From positions 72,729,613 through 72,793,612 of the forward strand of contig OZ034967.1 in assembly GCA_964030785.1 (NCBI GenBank): DNA of 64,000 nucleotides. The letters are read 5' to 3'. The translations under genes were made by a program, and so were the position numbers. The notes below the pieces were generated by a model. It made no database searches. It was not told the DNA's origin and worked only from the letters and a program-made list of their open reading frames with translations. Positions 14,201 to 28,000 of the stretch are shown piece by piece (position 1 is the first letter of the stretch; the number at the start of each line of letters is the position of its first letter). This stretch comes from Siderastrea siderea. Taxonomy: Eukaryota > Cnidaria > Anthozoa > Scleractinia > Rhizangiidae.

Positions 14201-17200
14201 ATTTATCCTCTAGATAGTGATTTATCCAGTGGATAAAGTTAGGCCAACAATCCCAGTTTTGTTTGAGCAAAAGCGGTTTCTTAATTTAAGATAACTTTTA
14301 CTTTTGGGTCACATTCCTTTAGAACTGATTCCCCCTATCTCTCAGGTAAACAGTTTACCTCTGAGGTTTTGAAAACTCCCTCTCTATCACCAACAAGCCA
14401 CTCCCACAATGGTACCCAGTACTCCTCAGACAGACGCAAAATCACAGCTTGTGTTCTAGTTTTACCTGTCAATCAAAATGAAACACGGTTAATGCTAGAC
14501 GAATTGCATTCCAGTCTTCATCTACGACGGCAGATTATGTCGTTGATATAGAGTTACAGATGCGGACAAATTTTCTGCTAAGAACAAGCTTTCTAACATA
14601 CCTGAAGTGTCTGCCCACATCCCACGGACACAATATAGATATGATGAGACAAGAGGAAGGAATTCGTTTAAATGATCCTTGAATTCTATCGGTGAGGTCT
14701 CTGTGTTTGCACTGCTCAAGCAACGAAGCTCAAAATGTGACCTAAGTGCAGGAGCATGTACCACTAAATGTGCCGCAACTTGAATTTTGGCGAGTGTTGG
14801 ATGATCAAGACACGAATCCAGAAGAGTATTTGTTGAAGCTAGCACATAGGCCAGAGACTTCTGCAAGAGTTTCAAAATGGTGGAATCTAATTGTGGGCAC
14901 TTAAAGTTCTCTGAAATCTTGACTAGTTGTTTGAAATGTTCAACTGTCAACGGCTCCTCAGTGTTCAATTCCAGCTTTCTATGCAGCACAGGAGATGAAT
15001 GCGAAACTTTGTCTTCACCGGGTGATTCATCCTCTAGCAGCATGAGTAATGTCAAAAGAAACACAGACGGAACTGTCTCCTCAGATCCCGAATCAGTTCT
15101 CACCAGCAAGTTGGAAGGGAGTTCTGATAAGCTGGATATAAATTTGACACGGTCTTCTTCGTTACAATAGTCGTGGAAACGTCCAAGAAGATAAAGTGCT
15201 TGGGATGATGACACTACTATAAATGAACGAAAGGTGGAAAAGGTTTAAAATTAGCCTTCTGTCAGAGACACAAGTAAGCTATGTCTTGGCATCTTCATAT
15301 TTGCAACCGCCGTTATCAATTTTCGAGTAAAAAAATCCTTAATGGATTCATTTATTTTTGTCTGGAAATACGCAGAATGGGTTTTTGATCTCTGTAATCC
15401 TTGGTTGCGCAAAAAACTAGCTAATTGGAAAGGGTGATTTTTCATAACCAGTAAGCTAGACCAAACATGCCCCAAGGTGGGTCACATTTACACTCCCCAT
15501 CTCAACTGCATTCTGTCTGTTGTAAACTTGATAATTTCTTTGCAATGTCTGCTACGGCCCGCAAATCTGCGGCCCAAAGGTGGCCGGAATTTAAACTGAC
15601 TTCAGGTGCATCGTTTTTAAAGAACTATGTCATACCATTTCCTCCTTGTGCAGCTTGAATTTCTAATCTTACAACGTTGCACAACTGTCTGACAAAAGGA
15701 CGCATCAGCATGTCTTTCTGCTCCAGTGTTAAGTTTGGCAGCACAGCTAGCAGCAAGTTGGAAACATTATACGTCAGCTGAATACCAACATTCGCGGGAA
15801 AGTGATGACTTCCTGGCTTCGTTGGTTCCCAAAGAAAGCAGCTTAGGATAACAGGATGATGGAGAACAGAGCGGCATATCTCTTGCACATGACATGAAAC
15901 CTTTTTGTCAGCTTCACAGGTACTATGTGAAGGATCCATAATGCTTGCCTTGTCTTTATTTCCATTCTGCCGGATCATATCACAACGTACATGTCGCTGT
16001 AACAGATACTGAAGCAGCTGAAAACACAATAGTATTGCAGCCTGGTCTCTCTCCACATCAGCTGGTTTAAAATCGGTTGTTAGTTTTGTTTTTAGGAAAC
16101 GCAAATACAGGAGGAGATGACGGCAAAGTGATACGCTTTTTGACGCAGGCTCTTTCTCTACAGCAGTCACTAAGAGACTCTGGATCCAAGAGTTGTAAAC
16201 AAGGCTTGAACTATTACTTTCCAGAGACGATCTGTTTATTTGATTCTTATGCGAATCCTCAATACATTCCCCAATCACTTGCCACAAAAGCATACTAAAT
16301 GGAAGAGCTTGCAACAAAGGAGCGATGTTTTCAGCAGTGGCAGAACCTGTCAAATAAAAGAGTAAACTAGTTTTTCTCAAACACAGTGATTGCACGATTG
16401 ATTGACCGGTATATGCTGTAATATTAACCAAACATTCAAGCGAAGACCATAGGTTAACCATAAGAAGTAATGAGCTTCTAACCAAGGTTTTGTGAGCGAT
16501 GAAGGAAAAAAGGTGCATAACATTTTGCACATCCTAACAAGTAAGCAGTGTTCGTTCAGCAATCATCTTGGAAATTCTTCCACTGTGTAACTTTGCCAAG
16601 TTTACAACATTTTTGTGACTACTAAGAATATACTAGTAATAGTTGACACTACAGCTGGCCCCGCTGCTAAGAGGTTTTGTGATCATATTTATTGATTTCA
16701 AAGGTTTCCTTTTTCTTGAATTTTCTGTAGTATAATTTAGGTTTTAGATTGTTTCTGCAGAAGCAGGCCAAGTTGAGATCAGCACTCAGGCCAGTGCTAA
16801 GAGGTTTCATGAACTTACGGAATCGCGCCAATTGTAACACGTCGATCACTAATGCAAATGAGCTCTTTTTTTTCTGTCAACTGTGGTTCTTCTTTGTGCT
16901 TGGGTATTGTCTGGGTGCAAATTAGTCGAACCTTAAAAACAATAAGCAGCAAGAGAATAAAAGTGTAGCTAATGCTAATTGCGCGAGTCGCATGCCTTGA
17001 AATATTAAAGTAATGCCTGGCAAACTATTTGTTCGTCCAATATTGCTGAAATAAAACTTTTCTTCTTTGATAATCTAAGTTCTTTATTTAGAACAAACAT
17101 TGTAGTGGAAAATTTATTGGGAAATTGTACACTTAAGCGGGAAAGCAAGTTCCAGCGACATGGAAATAATTTCCATATACGCATGTAAATAAAGTACCAC

Positions 17201-20200
17201 GAACGTGGCATTTGATACAAAATGCACTTTCTTGGACGCGTTTCTCACATTACAAGCGAGATTTTCCACAGACACAATCAACTAAATGTACATGAATTGA
17301 ATTCGAAATCAATCAAGTAAAATCGCAAAAGGCGGCTATTTTTGTTAATGTGCTGAAATTACCTAGTCGCCCAAACTATCTTGCAATGTCTGAAAAGTTA
17401 TAAATAAGGTCGCAGCTCGACTTGCAACTTGAAAAATCGACCTCGAAATTTCACAAGAAACTCACTGTTTCCATGAGCTTTTTCTGAAGGCAAGTGCTAG
17501 AGTTGTTGTCACGCGACCTAATGCACTCTTGTTACGCAATATTTCTCGGGTATACCGATGTTGAGATTCATTCGTTCGCTAAGCAATGTTTGCGTGTTTA
17601 TGGACCAAGGCTTTCAGTCCCCCAAAGTGATTTGTAGTTATTTGTGTCGACAAATCGTTTCCAAATGATTTCTGTATGATGTATGTCTGACAAATAGTCT
17701 CACGCATAGTCTCTGGATCCAAAATTTCTTGGGGCGAACTCAAACTTTTCCTTCTCGTGGCCTGACAATTTACATTGGCTTTCTACGCCAATAAAATGAG
17801 GCAAACGGAAATAAAAGCTACAGTTTCTCTCTCGCCTTTTAGACAGCTGCTCTTCGGGATTTTACATATACTGAAAACATGTCGGCCAAGGAAGCGCACA
17901 CAATATGACTGACGGCAAAACAACCCACGAGTTTTCTATGAATACCGTACCCCCTAGATAGAGATTTTTGATTTACTGACACCCCTCACCGTCACATTAC
18001 CCATATGTTTACTGATGCTACGTCATCATTACCCATTTATTCCGTTCGGGCGTTATGCATCAGTCAATTCCAGCTGCGCCCATCCCCCCCCGGGCAACTG
18101 CGGGGCATTTGCGTGCCTTGTCAGTCCCGGGGGTAGGGCATTAGAAAATTTGGCACGGCCCGGGGGTCGGGCATTTGCCAACCCCCGGGCTTTTGACACA
18201 CATGTGGTTTCCGACTCGAAATCCAAACATGGAGGTTTTTATCGCAAAGGACCAGCAGTTCGTCGCAGATTGGATCGTCTGCCAAGGACTGGGCAAACTT
18301 GTGGAGGTTTTCTCGATTTTATGCATTTCTTCCTTGCTCATCAAGGCACAACTATCACTTAATATAGCGAGATCGATCGGGAACGATCAACGTGAATCGA
18401 CGTACGCATTTTTCTTAAGGATTTAAATAAAATTTAGTCGCGATGATTCTTAAATTCTAAACATGTGTATAGGGATCGTTGTTTTATACTTTTGCATATT
18501 ATTAAAATATTCACAACAGATGACGTTACAACAGACTTTTATAATGTCAAGATTTTTGTTTACTAGCGAACTGTTTAAAACAAAACATTAAAGTAACAAT
18601 CAACTATCATGTAGTATTGTTGTCTGTGAAGTATTAAAATATCATCACTTGGCATTTATACTAACTTTATTAACATCGGATAGTGCCGTTACAAACAATA
18701 GAAAACGGAGAGGTAGTCCTACAGAAATGAAAAATCACACATAAAAATGCTGAAAGTGGTATTATTGTGCAATGAATGAAAACTGCTGCAGTGTTGATTG
18801 GGGACGTACGATCCCGGGGGCGGGGTATTTGCCCTCTTCCTTCGTCCACACGGCGGGGCATTTGGTAGCTAAAGTGTCCCCACCCCCGGGAATTTGCCAT
18901 CCGAGAAAAAAAAAATGCTAATGCCCGGGGGTTAGCCCGGGGGGGGGATGGGCGCAGCTGGAATTGACTGATGCATTAAGTGTGAAACATCATCATTACC
19001 CATTTATTCCGTTAGGGCGTTTAGTGATGAAACGTCATCATTACCCACTCATTCCGTGCGCGCCCTGTTCTGGCAAATCGAGATTTGATCTGGTATATAT
19101 ACTGTATATTTAATAACTGTAAGTACTTTACTTCCCTTTACTTTATATGCCCGCGAGCTGTAAGGATGCCTCCTCGGTATTTTGCCTCTAGACAAAATCC
19201 CTGCGGGGGCAATCTCACTTTCGCGTTGGATTGGATATGGATTTGTGCATGGATGGGGCAGGGAAACTACCACAGTCTAATCGATCATAATTACTAACTC
19301 TCATGGTCTGACCTCTCGTAACCGACAACCTCCAGTAAGAGACCACTTAAAGGGGCTACGTCACGAGGATTTTGCTATTTTAGGTCAATTCTGTGCTAAA
19401 ATCATTACCTACTGCCTTTAATCATACACAAAGTGCTCCTGTAATATTATGAAGAGGATATCAAATGAATTTTATCAGCGACAGCTAACCATAATAGCTT
19501 TTTGGGTGATATTTAAGAACATCGCATTAAAACTTGAAAAAATTGGCCCAAATTTTTCAAGTTTCAATCCATTTCAATCCTTGCCATCAGTAGCAACAGA
19601 CGACAGGAAACAGTTTCATTGTCGTAAGATAGTCTTTAATAACAAAGGTAGACCATTATTTTTGGAATTCAACGATCGAAGACACTTTTTGCTTTTTAAA
19701 AAGATACTAAAATAGCGTGACATAGTTCCTTTAAGCTTGACATTTTGGGTGATGTCTTACGGGAGGTTCAACTGTACTTCAACCCCCCCCCCCCTTCCAC
19801 CCCCACCCCTCCCCCCGAAAAAAATGCAACAGGGTCCTGTGGACCGACGCCTGTAAAAAGAACTCAGGTGCAATTTTATGCTTGCTTTAGTCACCTGTGA
19901 TTTGATAATTCTTGACTTGCAAAACTCGAACAAGTGGTGAGAAAACTGCAGACAGCTTGTGCTTGCAAAATTCAACACAGTCAACAATAGCTGCACTGAG
20001 TTGCACTTCATCCAGTGGCTCAAGGAGAAGGTAAAATTCTGCAGATACAGCAGCTTTCTCTGCAAAAAGACAGTATTATAGGTTTTAACTTCTCTTTACA
20101 TTAAACTACATGTATTTTACCCTTCATTCGGGATAATTTTAGCCGCGCTGATTTCAAGTACCTTAAAATGATTTACAATGTCAGAGATGAATCGCCCCTC

Positions 20201-23200
20201 ACTATTGTTATTTCCATAGCAAAGACTCAAACATCTCGTATTAATTTCCGAGGCTATTGCATGCCAGCTGATCTCATCTGTTGGCATATTGAGACACCTC
20301 GGCTGTATACAACACCAAGAATCAATAATCGTTCGACATGAAGATAATTATTACTGAATTACTTTATAGTCTGCATTAGCTAAATTATGATGTGTTTAAA
20401 TGTCTTTTGAGCAATTTAGAAACGAGTAGAGGACTGGGAAGCAATTTTGCTACTTTTAAGCTATTTTTGACATTGATATTTTATGTACAATTTATATTTT
20501 AAATATAATACAAATAACTATACTTAACTGCAATTCAAAATACTTCTTTGAACGACTAGTATCAACCGAATTAAGTTTAATTACCTTCCTCACTGTTTGC
20601 AGCAGTCTTGTCCAAAAACCTGTGCAGTTTATTTAAACTATTGTCAGTGCTCTCTTGTTTTTCCTGCAAAACAAAGTGATTCCAAACGAAGTGATTTTCA
20701 TTGGTTATTTTTTCTGATAAGCTGTTGTATTAAGATGGACTATCCAGTTTGTGAAGAGCTTAAGACCAAGAAAAAATCCGAGTCTCTGACAGGAATTGAG
20801 CCCATGATTTCCGGCCTGCATCACAGACGTAATATAATACCGGCACATAGGATCAGCAATGTCGAAAGTACCATGTGTGATAACAATGAAAGAAAGATGG
20901 TAAATTTGTTTGATGGTCAAACCGTCGCATCCTTTTCCAATCAGGCAAGAGTCAGATGGCATAATCTTTCACTATCTTGTGCCTACTAACACCTGTGAAT
21001 TGCTAACAGTCGGCTTGACAGACATTGTTTTAAAAAAAGTACTGCCACATTTGAGAATGGAAGTGAAAAAAACTTCACGGTTATCAGATACTGCAATATT
21101 CAATAATGCATGAAATCCCAAGATCAAATTCAAACAGAAGTTGCATTTTAGAGTATTCAAATGACAATGGCGTGACAGCCATGTTGGTGTACTATAACAA
21201 AAGGAGCTAATGAGATACAGTTTGTTAAAGGTACATGGTGGTTATGACGTGACGCACAAACCAAGAATTACAACATATAAAGAAAACTTCTCTGCTTAAA
21301 AATAAATCACTTTATTTAGGTGTCAAAGGTATTTAGCACAGAATGCTAATTAAGGACATGTCCAAGATTGAATTGGAATTTGGATGTGATGGTTTTTGAG
21401 GAGAGGGGAAAACCGGATAGGCTCAGTCTCCAGCCGTGAGCATCTCGATGCGTCCGCGATTCTCGCCACCTTCATGGCTGGGCGTACGGGTTTGGTTATT
21501 GTTTAGACTGACCAATCAGAGACAAGCCCCCTGAAATTTGCAGGGCAGAATGCGCGACATAATTTAGCCGGATTTCGTAAAATTTCACACTTTTAGGAGG
21601 ACGTTTCAGGCATACTTTTTGCATTTCGCTTTTTTTCAAGACGATAAAAAAAACCAAATAAAATTTAAGCAAATGACGTGTGGATTGTCTGCATAATTAT
21701 TAAAATTGTAATGACGTCAAAGACATGCAACCAAACCCATGCACCCAGCCATGAAGGTGGCGAGAATCGCGGGCGCATCGAGACACTCACGGCTGGAGAC
21801 TGAGCCTAAAAACTGGAGTACCCGGAGAAAAACCTCTCAGAGCAAGGACGAGAACCAGCAACAAACTCAACCCACATATGACACCGGGACCGGGAGTTGA
21901 ACCCGGGCCACAACGTTTGCGTGTTATTGAAGAACTGGGATAGTAATTATAAACTAGTACATCACTTGCTGCGGAGAAGAATTGGATGGAATGCTTCTTC
22001 TCCATGACAAAATAAGCAGGAAGTGAAGTCAAAAACACAATCAAATACCTTTGAGTGAGCAGTTTTGTCTTGCATTGAACCAGGAAGCCAGTAGCTAACA
22101 TACTGTAGCAAGGCTTCATGCATGCTTCTTAAAGCCTTTAAATGCTCTGGGACTACAGTGTTGCCATAGTAATGAGACACCACATAGCACAGAATGGTTG
22201 GATTCTTGGAACTGTGGATAACTTCAAAGACCACACGATTCATATACCGAGCAATGCAACCTGAAGAAAAGGCATCCATAACTAACACAGAAGCTTGACA
22301 ATTGTACTTATTAATGTTAAGTCTCAGGTATTCATGTACCCTTAACATAATTATGTACATAGACATGTATGTACTTGTAGAAAACATCCCTATGTAAAAC
22401 CAAGAATTAAACTAGTCTTGGAGAGTAATTGTACTGGATTTGCTACAGAAAATGAGCACAACAGGTAATAACGTCCCACATCCTCCCCCCCTCCTGCAAC
22501 TTACAATACCCCCTATATACTACTCAGTTGAATTTCCATCTGTTTCATCGTTAATCCTGGAATTCAAATTGTACAATGGATCCCTTCCCACCTCCCTTGC
22601 AATGCAGAATAACCCCCTATACTACTCACATGCCTCTTCACTGTTTCATTCACTCTGCAGCCCATGTTTTTCCCTCACCCACCTTACCCTCTCAGTGCAT
22701 AGTACTTACCTATACTACTCACAGCTGCCTTTCCATCTGGATTGTTCATCTTTAGGACCATTTCAGAATAAAGTTTCAGAGCTCCAACAAGTAGTAGACT
22801 GACTGGTAGACTAAAACAAAATCAATAACATCAGACAACTAGAAAAATTATAACAACCAGTGGGTATGAAGCTAGTCCATCATGGGCTACATACAGCCCA
22901 CAATAATGACTGCATATGAATTGCTGTTATACCAGAATAAGAACATACAATAAATAAATAAATAAATTTTTCATGGCACCGTTTTAAAGCCACTCACTGC
23001 TGCATGGCAGAAAGTGTTGGCTGATAATATTTTGGTTATTATTATGGTATTATAGTATTATATTGAAGATGTGGAGAAATGTGCTTTCTGTTGCCCCTTA
23101 GACTCCATTCAGGAATAACAACAATTCATATTAAAACAAGAACAAACATCTCTTATTTTAATAAAAACAAAAACTTTATTGACAATCAACTACAGTACAG

Positions 23201-25042
23201 ACTACAGTTAACAATATCACAGTTAACATTCCAAAGAAAGCTAACAAACCTAGTTGTTAGAGCAACTGACCAGTGTATGGCAGGCCATGGGTTCGATTTC
23301 CATCTGGGATTCAGATTTTTTCTTTGTTGAAAGTTAGAGCTGTAGTGAATACTGAACACTCAAAATACTGAACAGAATACTGAACAGAATACTGAATACT
23401 GAACAGAATACTGAACACTGAACACTGAATACTGAACAGAATACTGAACACTCAAAATCTACCATGTAATCGTTCTTTCTTTTTGACTCTCAACTTAAGG
23501 ACTTAGACATACATGTACCTTGCATCAGATGACACATCCCATTCTGATGACTCTGTACCAGACCGTGCCCCACTTGCCTCCGCTGCGACTGCTTCAGCCT
23601 GTCTGTCAATCATGATGTCTGAGTACACATATGGTTCAGCAGCCACTGTAGTGAACACTTCATCTAAAAACCTCAGAAGTGTCTCCTTTTGTCCTTCAGT
23701 TGCCTCACTTGGGTGTAGCTGGGTCAACCATATGTCGACCTCACTGCTGTGGTCACTGATCAATCCTATTTCACTTAGAAGCTGACAAAAAGCACAAACC
23801 AAGTTAACATATTTTGAAAAGATGTTATTGTGGTTTTCTCATCCATTTATGTTCTCTTTGATAGGGAAACAAAATGTTTACCCCAACACACTTACCTTCC
23901 ACCAAAGTTGCTTAGCTTCATTCTTGATATTTTTGCTATTCGCAGATGTATATAGACTGACAACTGAGTAAACAAAGGATGTTGCAATTTTCCCTTTCTA
24001 AAATAAATAAAAAATAAAATCAAGAATTCAAAGTGATGAAACTTAATTCCGAACTTGAGACTCAAAACAAGACAAAAATTTTATCACATTTTAAATTATA
24101 AATGCCGATACAGTGCCTACATGTACAATACAGAACATCCATAAAGAGTAAGAGGAATTACAGGAACTATAAAGTACAGTCAAGGTTTCATTTATACAGG
24201 CCTAAATGTTTGGGTTAACTGTTGTACCTCCTCAGTCAATTTAAAAGTTTGCATTGAGTCACATTAATGTGTTTCTAACTTTTAAGTTTGCAGATGAAAT
24301 TGTCAAGTGTGATCATCTAGAAGAAAGCTTATTAAATGAGCAGTACTTTCCTGTTTATTATGCTGTTCATGGTGCTCATAACATTTGAGTCTGTGGATAA
24401 AATGCTAAATGTGACCATTCAAACGAAAGATCTAGGTCTAGGGCAGCAATTTCCTGTTCAAAACTCCAGCAGTCAAAATGTTAAATGCTCCACATGTATC
24501 TGTGGCGGTTAAGTCTCGCAGCGACTTCCCCAAGCTTTGTTTTTTGATCAGTTAGTTGCATTATTTACGTTCTTTATCTGCCTATTCTTGTCTGATCCAG
24601 CACGTGCAGGCGGTGTCGGCTCGTGGTGCTGGGGAGATAAGTAGGCTTGAGAAAGTCATAACTCTAGCACAATGCTGGCCAGAGGTCAGCTCCTAGTGCC
24701 GTTAGGGGTATGAGTTAGGCTTGTAGATCATGTTAGCTTTTGATCTGTCTACTTGTCCGATCCAGCACGGTTTTGGTGCTGGGGAGATAAGTAGGCGAGC
24801 AAGGATGGCGCAGTGGTGAGAGCACTCGCCTTCCACCAATGTGGCCCGGGTTCGATTCCCGGTCCCGGTGTCATATGTGGGTTGAGTTTGTTGTTGGTTC
24901 TTGTCCTTGCTCCGAGGGTTTCTCTCCGGGTTCTCCGGTTTTCCTCCCTCCATAAAAACCAACATTTCCAAATTCCAATTCCACCTGCTTGTAAATGGCA
25001 TTTGATTATATTCACATAGAAAATGCGCTATATAAGTTCTAA

Positions 25043-25095
<53 letters not shown>

Positions 25096-28000
25096 GTAGC
25101 TGTGCTTTCACGCAATGGAAGTCGTCTGTCACACCGATCGTGGAGAGGTGTTCCCCCCTTTAACGCCAAAAATTGTGTTGTTATTTTGCCTTTTATGTTC
25201 GCATCTCTGTGCTCTATATTATTTAAAGGAACTGCAACACTAAAGTTAATTTAAAGCTATCGGGAAGTATGTTTCTATGGTAGTGTTTTTTTGCTCAAAC
25301 ATTTCCTTCTGTACATGTGCTACTGTACTTTATAACCCTTGAGGTAACATCGTTTCTTTGTGCTAACTGACCTGCTGATACCATTTTAAGCTGCTGGCTG
25401 GTGCCTGTAGAAGAATCTGCAGAGTCAGTTGTTGCACTATGGGTGGAAAATGTATCTCCTGTTGACCTGGCAAAAGCTTTTTGAGGTCAAAGTTAACATG
25501 TGACAGGATTGAAGGCAACAGTGTCTGGAATCCCAGGATGACTTTTAGACTTTGTGCCAGCAGAATGGTAGGACTTGTGAAATCTGACAGAAGAACAACA
25601 GCATGTTAGACCTCAATCAAACAGATTCAATGTGCTTTGAAAGTGTGGATTATTTCTTAGTTTCACATAAACACCACATGATCAGAACGAAATTTTAAAA
25701 ATCTATGAAAACACTTTTGAAAGCATGAGTTTATTTTGCAAATTAACAATAGGGAAATCACCAATGTACAATGTAATTGATAAGCATATATGCCATACCA
25801 AAACAAAAGTCATGCAATAATATTTATTGCAGTGATTGTTTTTACTGTTATTTTGCAAGACAGAGTCACACCCTCTAACACGGCCACCAAACAAATCCTC
25901 TTATTCATTAAAAATTCAAGACATGGCAAATTGTATAATTATCTCCCTCACATGTTCAGATGATGATTTTGCCTTCAAATTTGGCATCTTCAAGTATTTT
26001 TATGTGATTCTTTTTCAGTCTGGTTGTGCTGACCAGGATTCCAAATCAATTATGTTTAAAGAGGGCACAGGTCAAATTTCAACATTCCTCAGTAAAAAAA
26101 TAAATAAATAAAAATTAAAAAGCATAGGTCAAGGATGGGGCTTTTTCAGTCGTCAGTAAATACAATGTACATGTTTCTGTGGGGAAAAAACTATCATTGC
26201 TAACCTACTGTAAATCTTGTTTGACAGTTAATATACAGTCCTTTAATTCAGTTTTATGTCATGCCAAGAAAATAATTTTATTGATTTCATTTTTTTTCTT
26301 TCTTATCTGGACTCTCAATCAACCAGACTACATTGCATTTTTAGTAGTCCCAATGTTTCTGGAGGATCAAGATGAGCTATAGACTGTAATTTCTGTGCAT
26401 CATGGAAAAACCTACCCTCCTGGGTCTCTTCCTTAGTACTACCCACAATAAGGTTCTGTCTCAGTGAGATGACAGTTTTTACATCAGGCAACCTTTTAAG
26501 AACCTCTTCTCTGAACTGCTGCAACAGCACTGACTCGGAATGTGGAGCTATATCTTCACGATTGAGTGTCGCACTACTTTTGAAAGCCAGATATCCTGCC
26601 GCATTCTGTGCTCTTTCAAGAATCACCACCAACAGGGATAAAGTTGTATGTTTGACCAGTGAACTTGCATGCTGAATAACAATAACGAAATGCAGTCAAA
26701 CAAATTGATCTACATACAGCATTCCAATCTTTAAGGTTCTACACTGTTTAGTTTGGGAACTTCTTCATCATAGAAATTTCTGTACGGCATAATTTACAGA
26801 TGAAGCATTATGCAGAAGCTGTGGCTTTCGTTAATTTTCCAAGTATAAATCTGGAATCCACAATGATGAAACACTCATTAAAATTTCAATAAATGAGAAG
26901 TACCACAGGGAGGTACCCAAATTTTTTATAACTTACATTTGAATGGTCACACTAATGGATCAAGATGGGGCATGTCAAACTGTGTATAAGTTAGAAGCAC
27001 TCTGTACGGTACAAATGACAAGTCACAGGAAAATACTGAAGCTTTTGTTTGAAATTGGTCACAGTTGCTAAAGGATTTCATCTTCAGAATCAAAAGTTAC
27101 AACCACATGAACTACCTCAGTCTGTCAATGTTTCTTTCTTGGAGAAACAGATAGCACAGAAGTGCTGTGTCACAGACATCACATGCATGATAAGAAAATA
27201 ATATTTTACTAAAATTTAATCATTTATAGCAACCTGGACTCCATGATTCAATACTGTTCTGCTGATTCCAACTGGAATTACCATATTGATCAAAGAAGGT
27301 AGCATTTCAACAGTTACTGTCAAACCAGACTTCTCTAACACTTGTGAAGGCTGTGGCAATGCTATGTACATCTAGAATGCAATAAAAGACAATATTACTT
27401 AATATATAATTATCATTCTATATGGAGAGTAACTTCCAATAGGAACCAATGCTAAACACCATTAAAAAAAATAAACAGTCTTTTAACAACACAGCTGTTG
27501 CACTAGATTTCTAGTTACAAGCAGTGGGAAACCATAATTATAGTTGAAGTGGTAAATCAAGGTTCAACTTTTATCCTCTCAGTGCAGGAAAAATACACAC
27601 ACATGTATACTAATATGGTAATCTCCCCTGTCTGTCAGACAATGCAGTAAGCTCTGATTATTGTTTTAACATTAAACATTAAACAAGCAGACTTTTCGAG
27701 ATGTCAGCTTAATGAACCATATGACTTATAGACTGCTACAATGTAATAATCAACAAAAACAAAAGTTTCACTAAAGCCATAATTCTCAGGGGTTTTACCA
27801 AAGGTTGGGTATGATGGGGTATGGCAAATAATTCCGAAAATCAAGCTCAACGATTCAAAAACTGTTATGGCTCAGCTATAAGATTAGTACCTCTGATGTT
27901 TACAGTGTATGTTTGCATTTAAACCTGTAGCATGTAAAAGTATTTTTCTAACCTTTGTTACCAAATTCATGTTTGAAACCCAGGGCATGGAGAGCCTTGG

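Larger units (their letters stand above)
16347..19894. other. URB1 intron 16, 3.5 kb, with two mobile elements
   Basis: Nothing gene-like from 16347 to 17990. From 18000 to 19060 there are three copies of an approximately 40-base unit (CATCATTACCCATTTATTCC with a following G-rich part). The 920-bp element is inserted between the first two copies. 19351-19730 is a TTAA MITE and 19783-19815 is a C-run. Confidence 0.6.

Noticed and set aside
19757..20065. 102-codon minus-strand open frame
   Set aside because: It overlaps URB1 exon 16 in a frame that does not join to exon 15 or 17; the +1-shifted frame is the coding one.
20597..21160. Open frames on both strands near URB1 exon 15
   Set aside because: Only the 79-base exon 15 shows splice sites and phase continuity; the rest has no domain or splice support.
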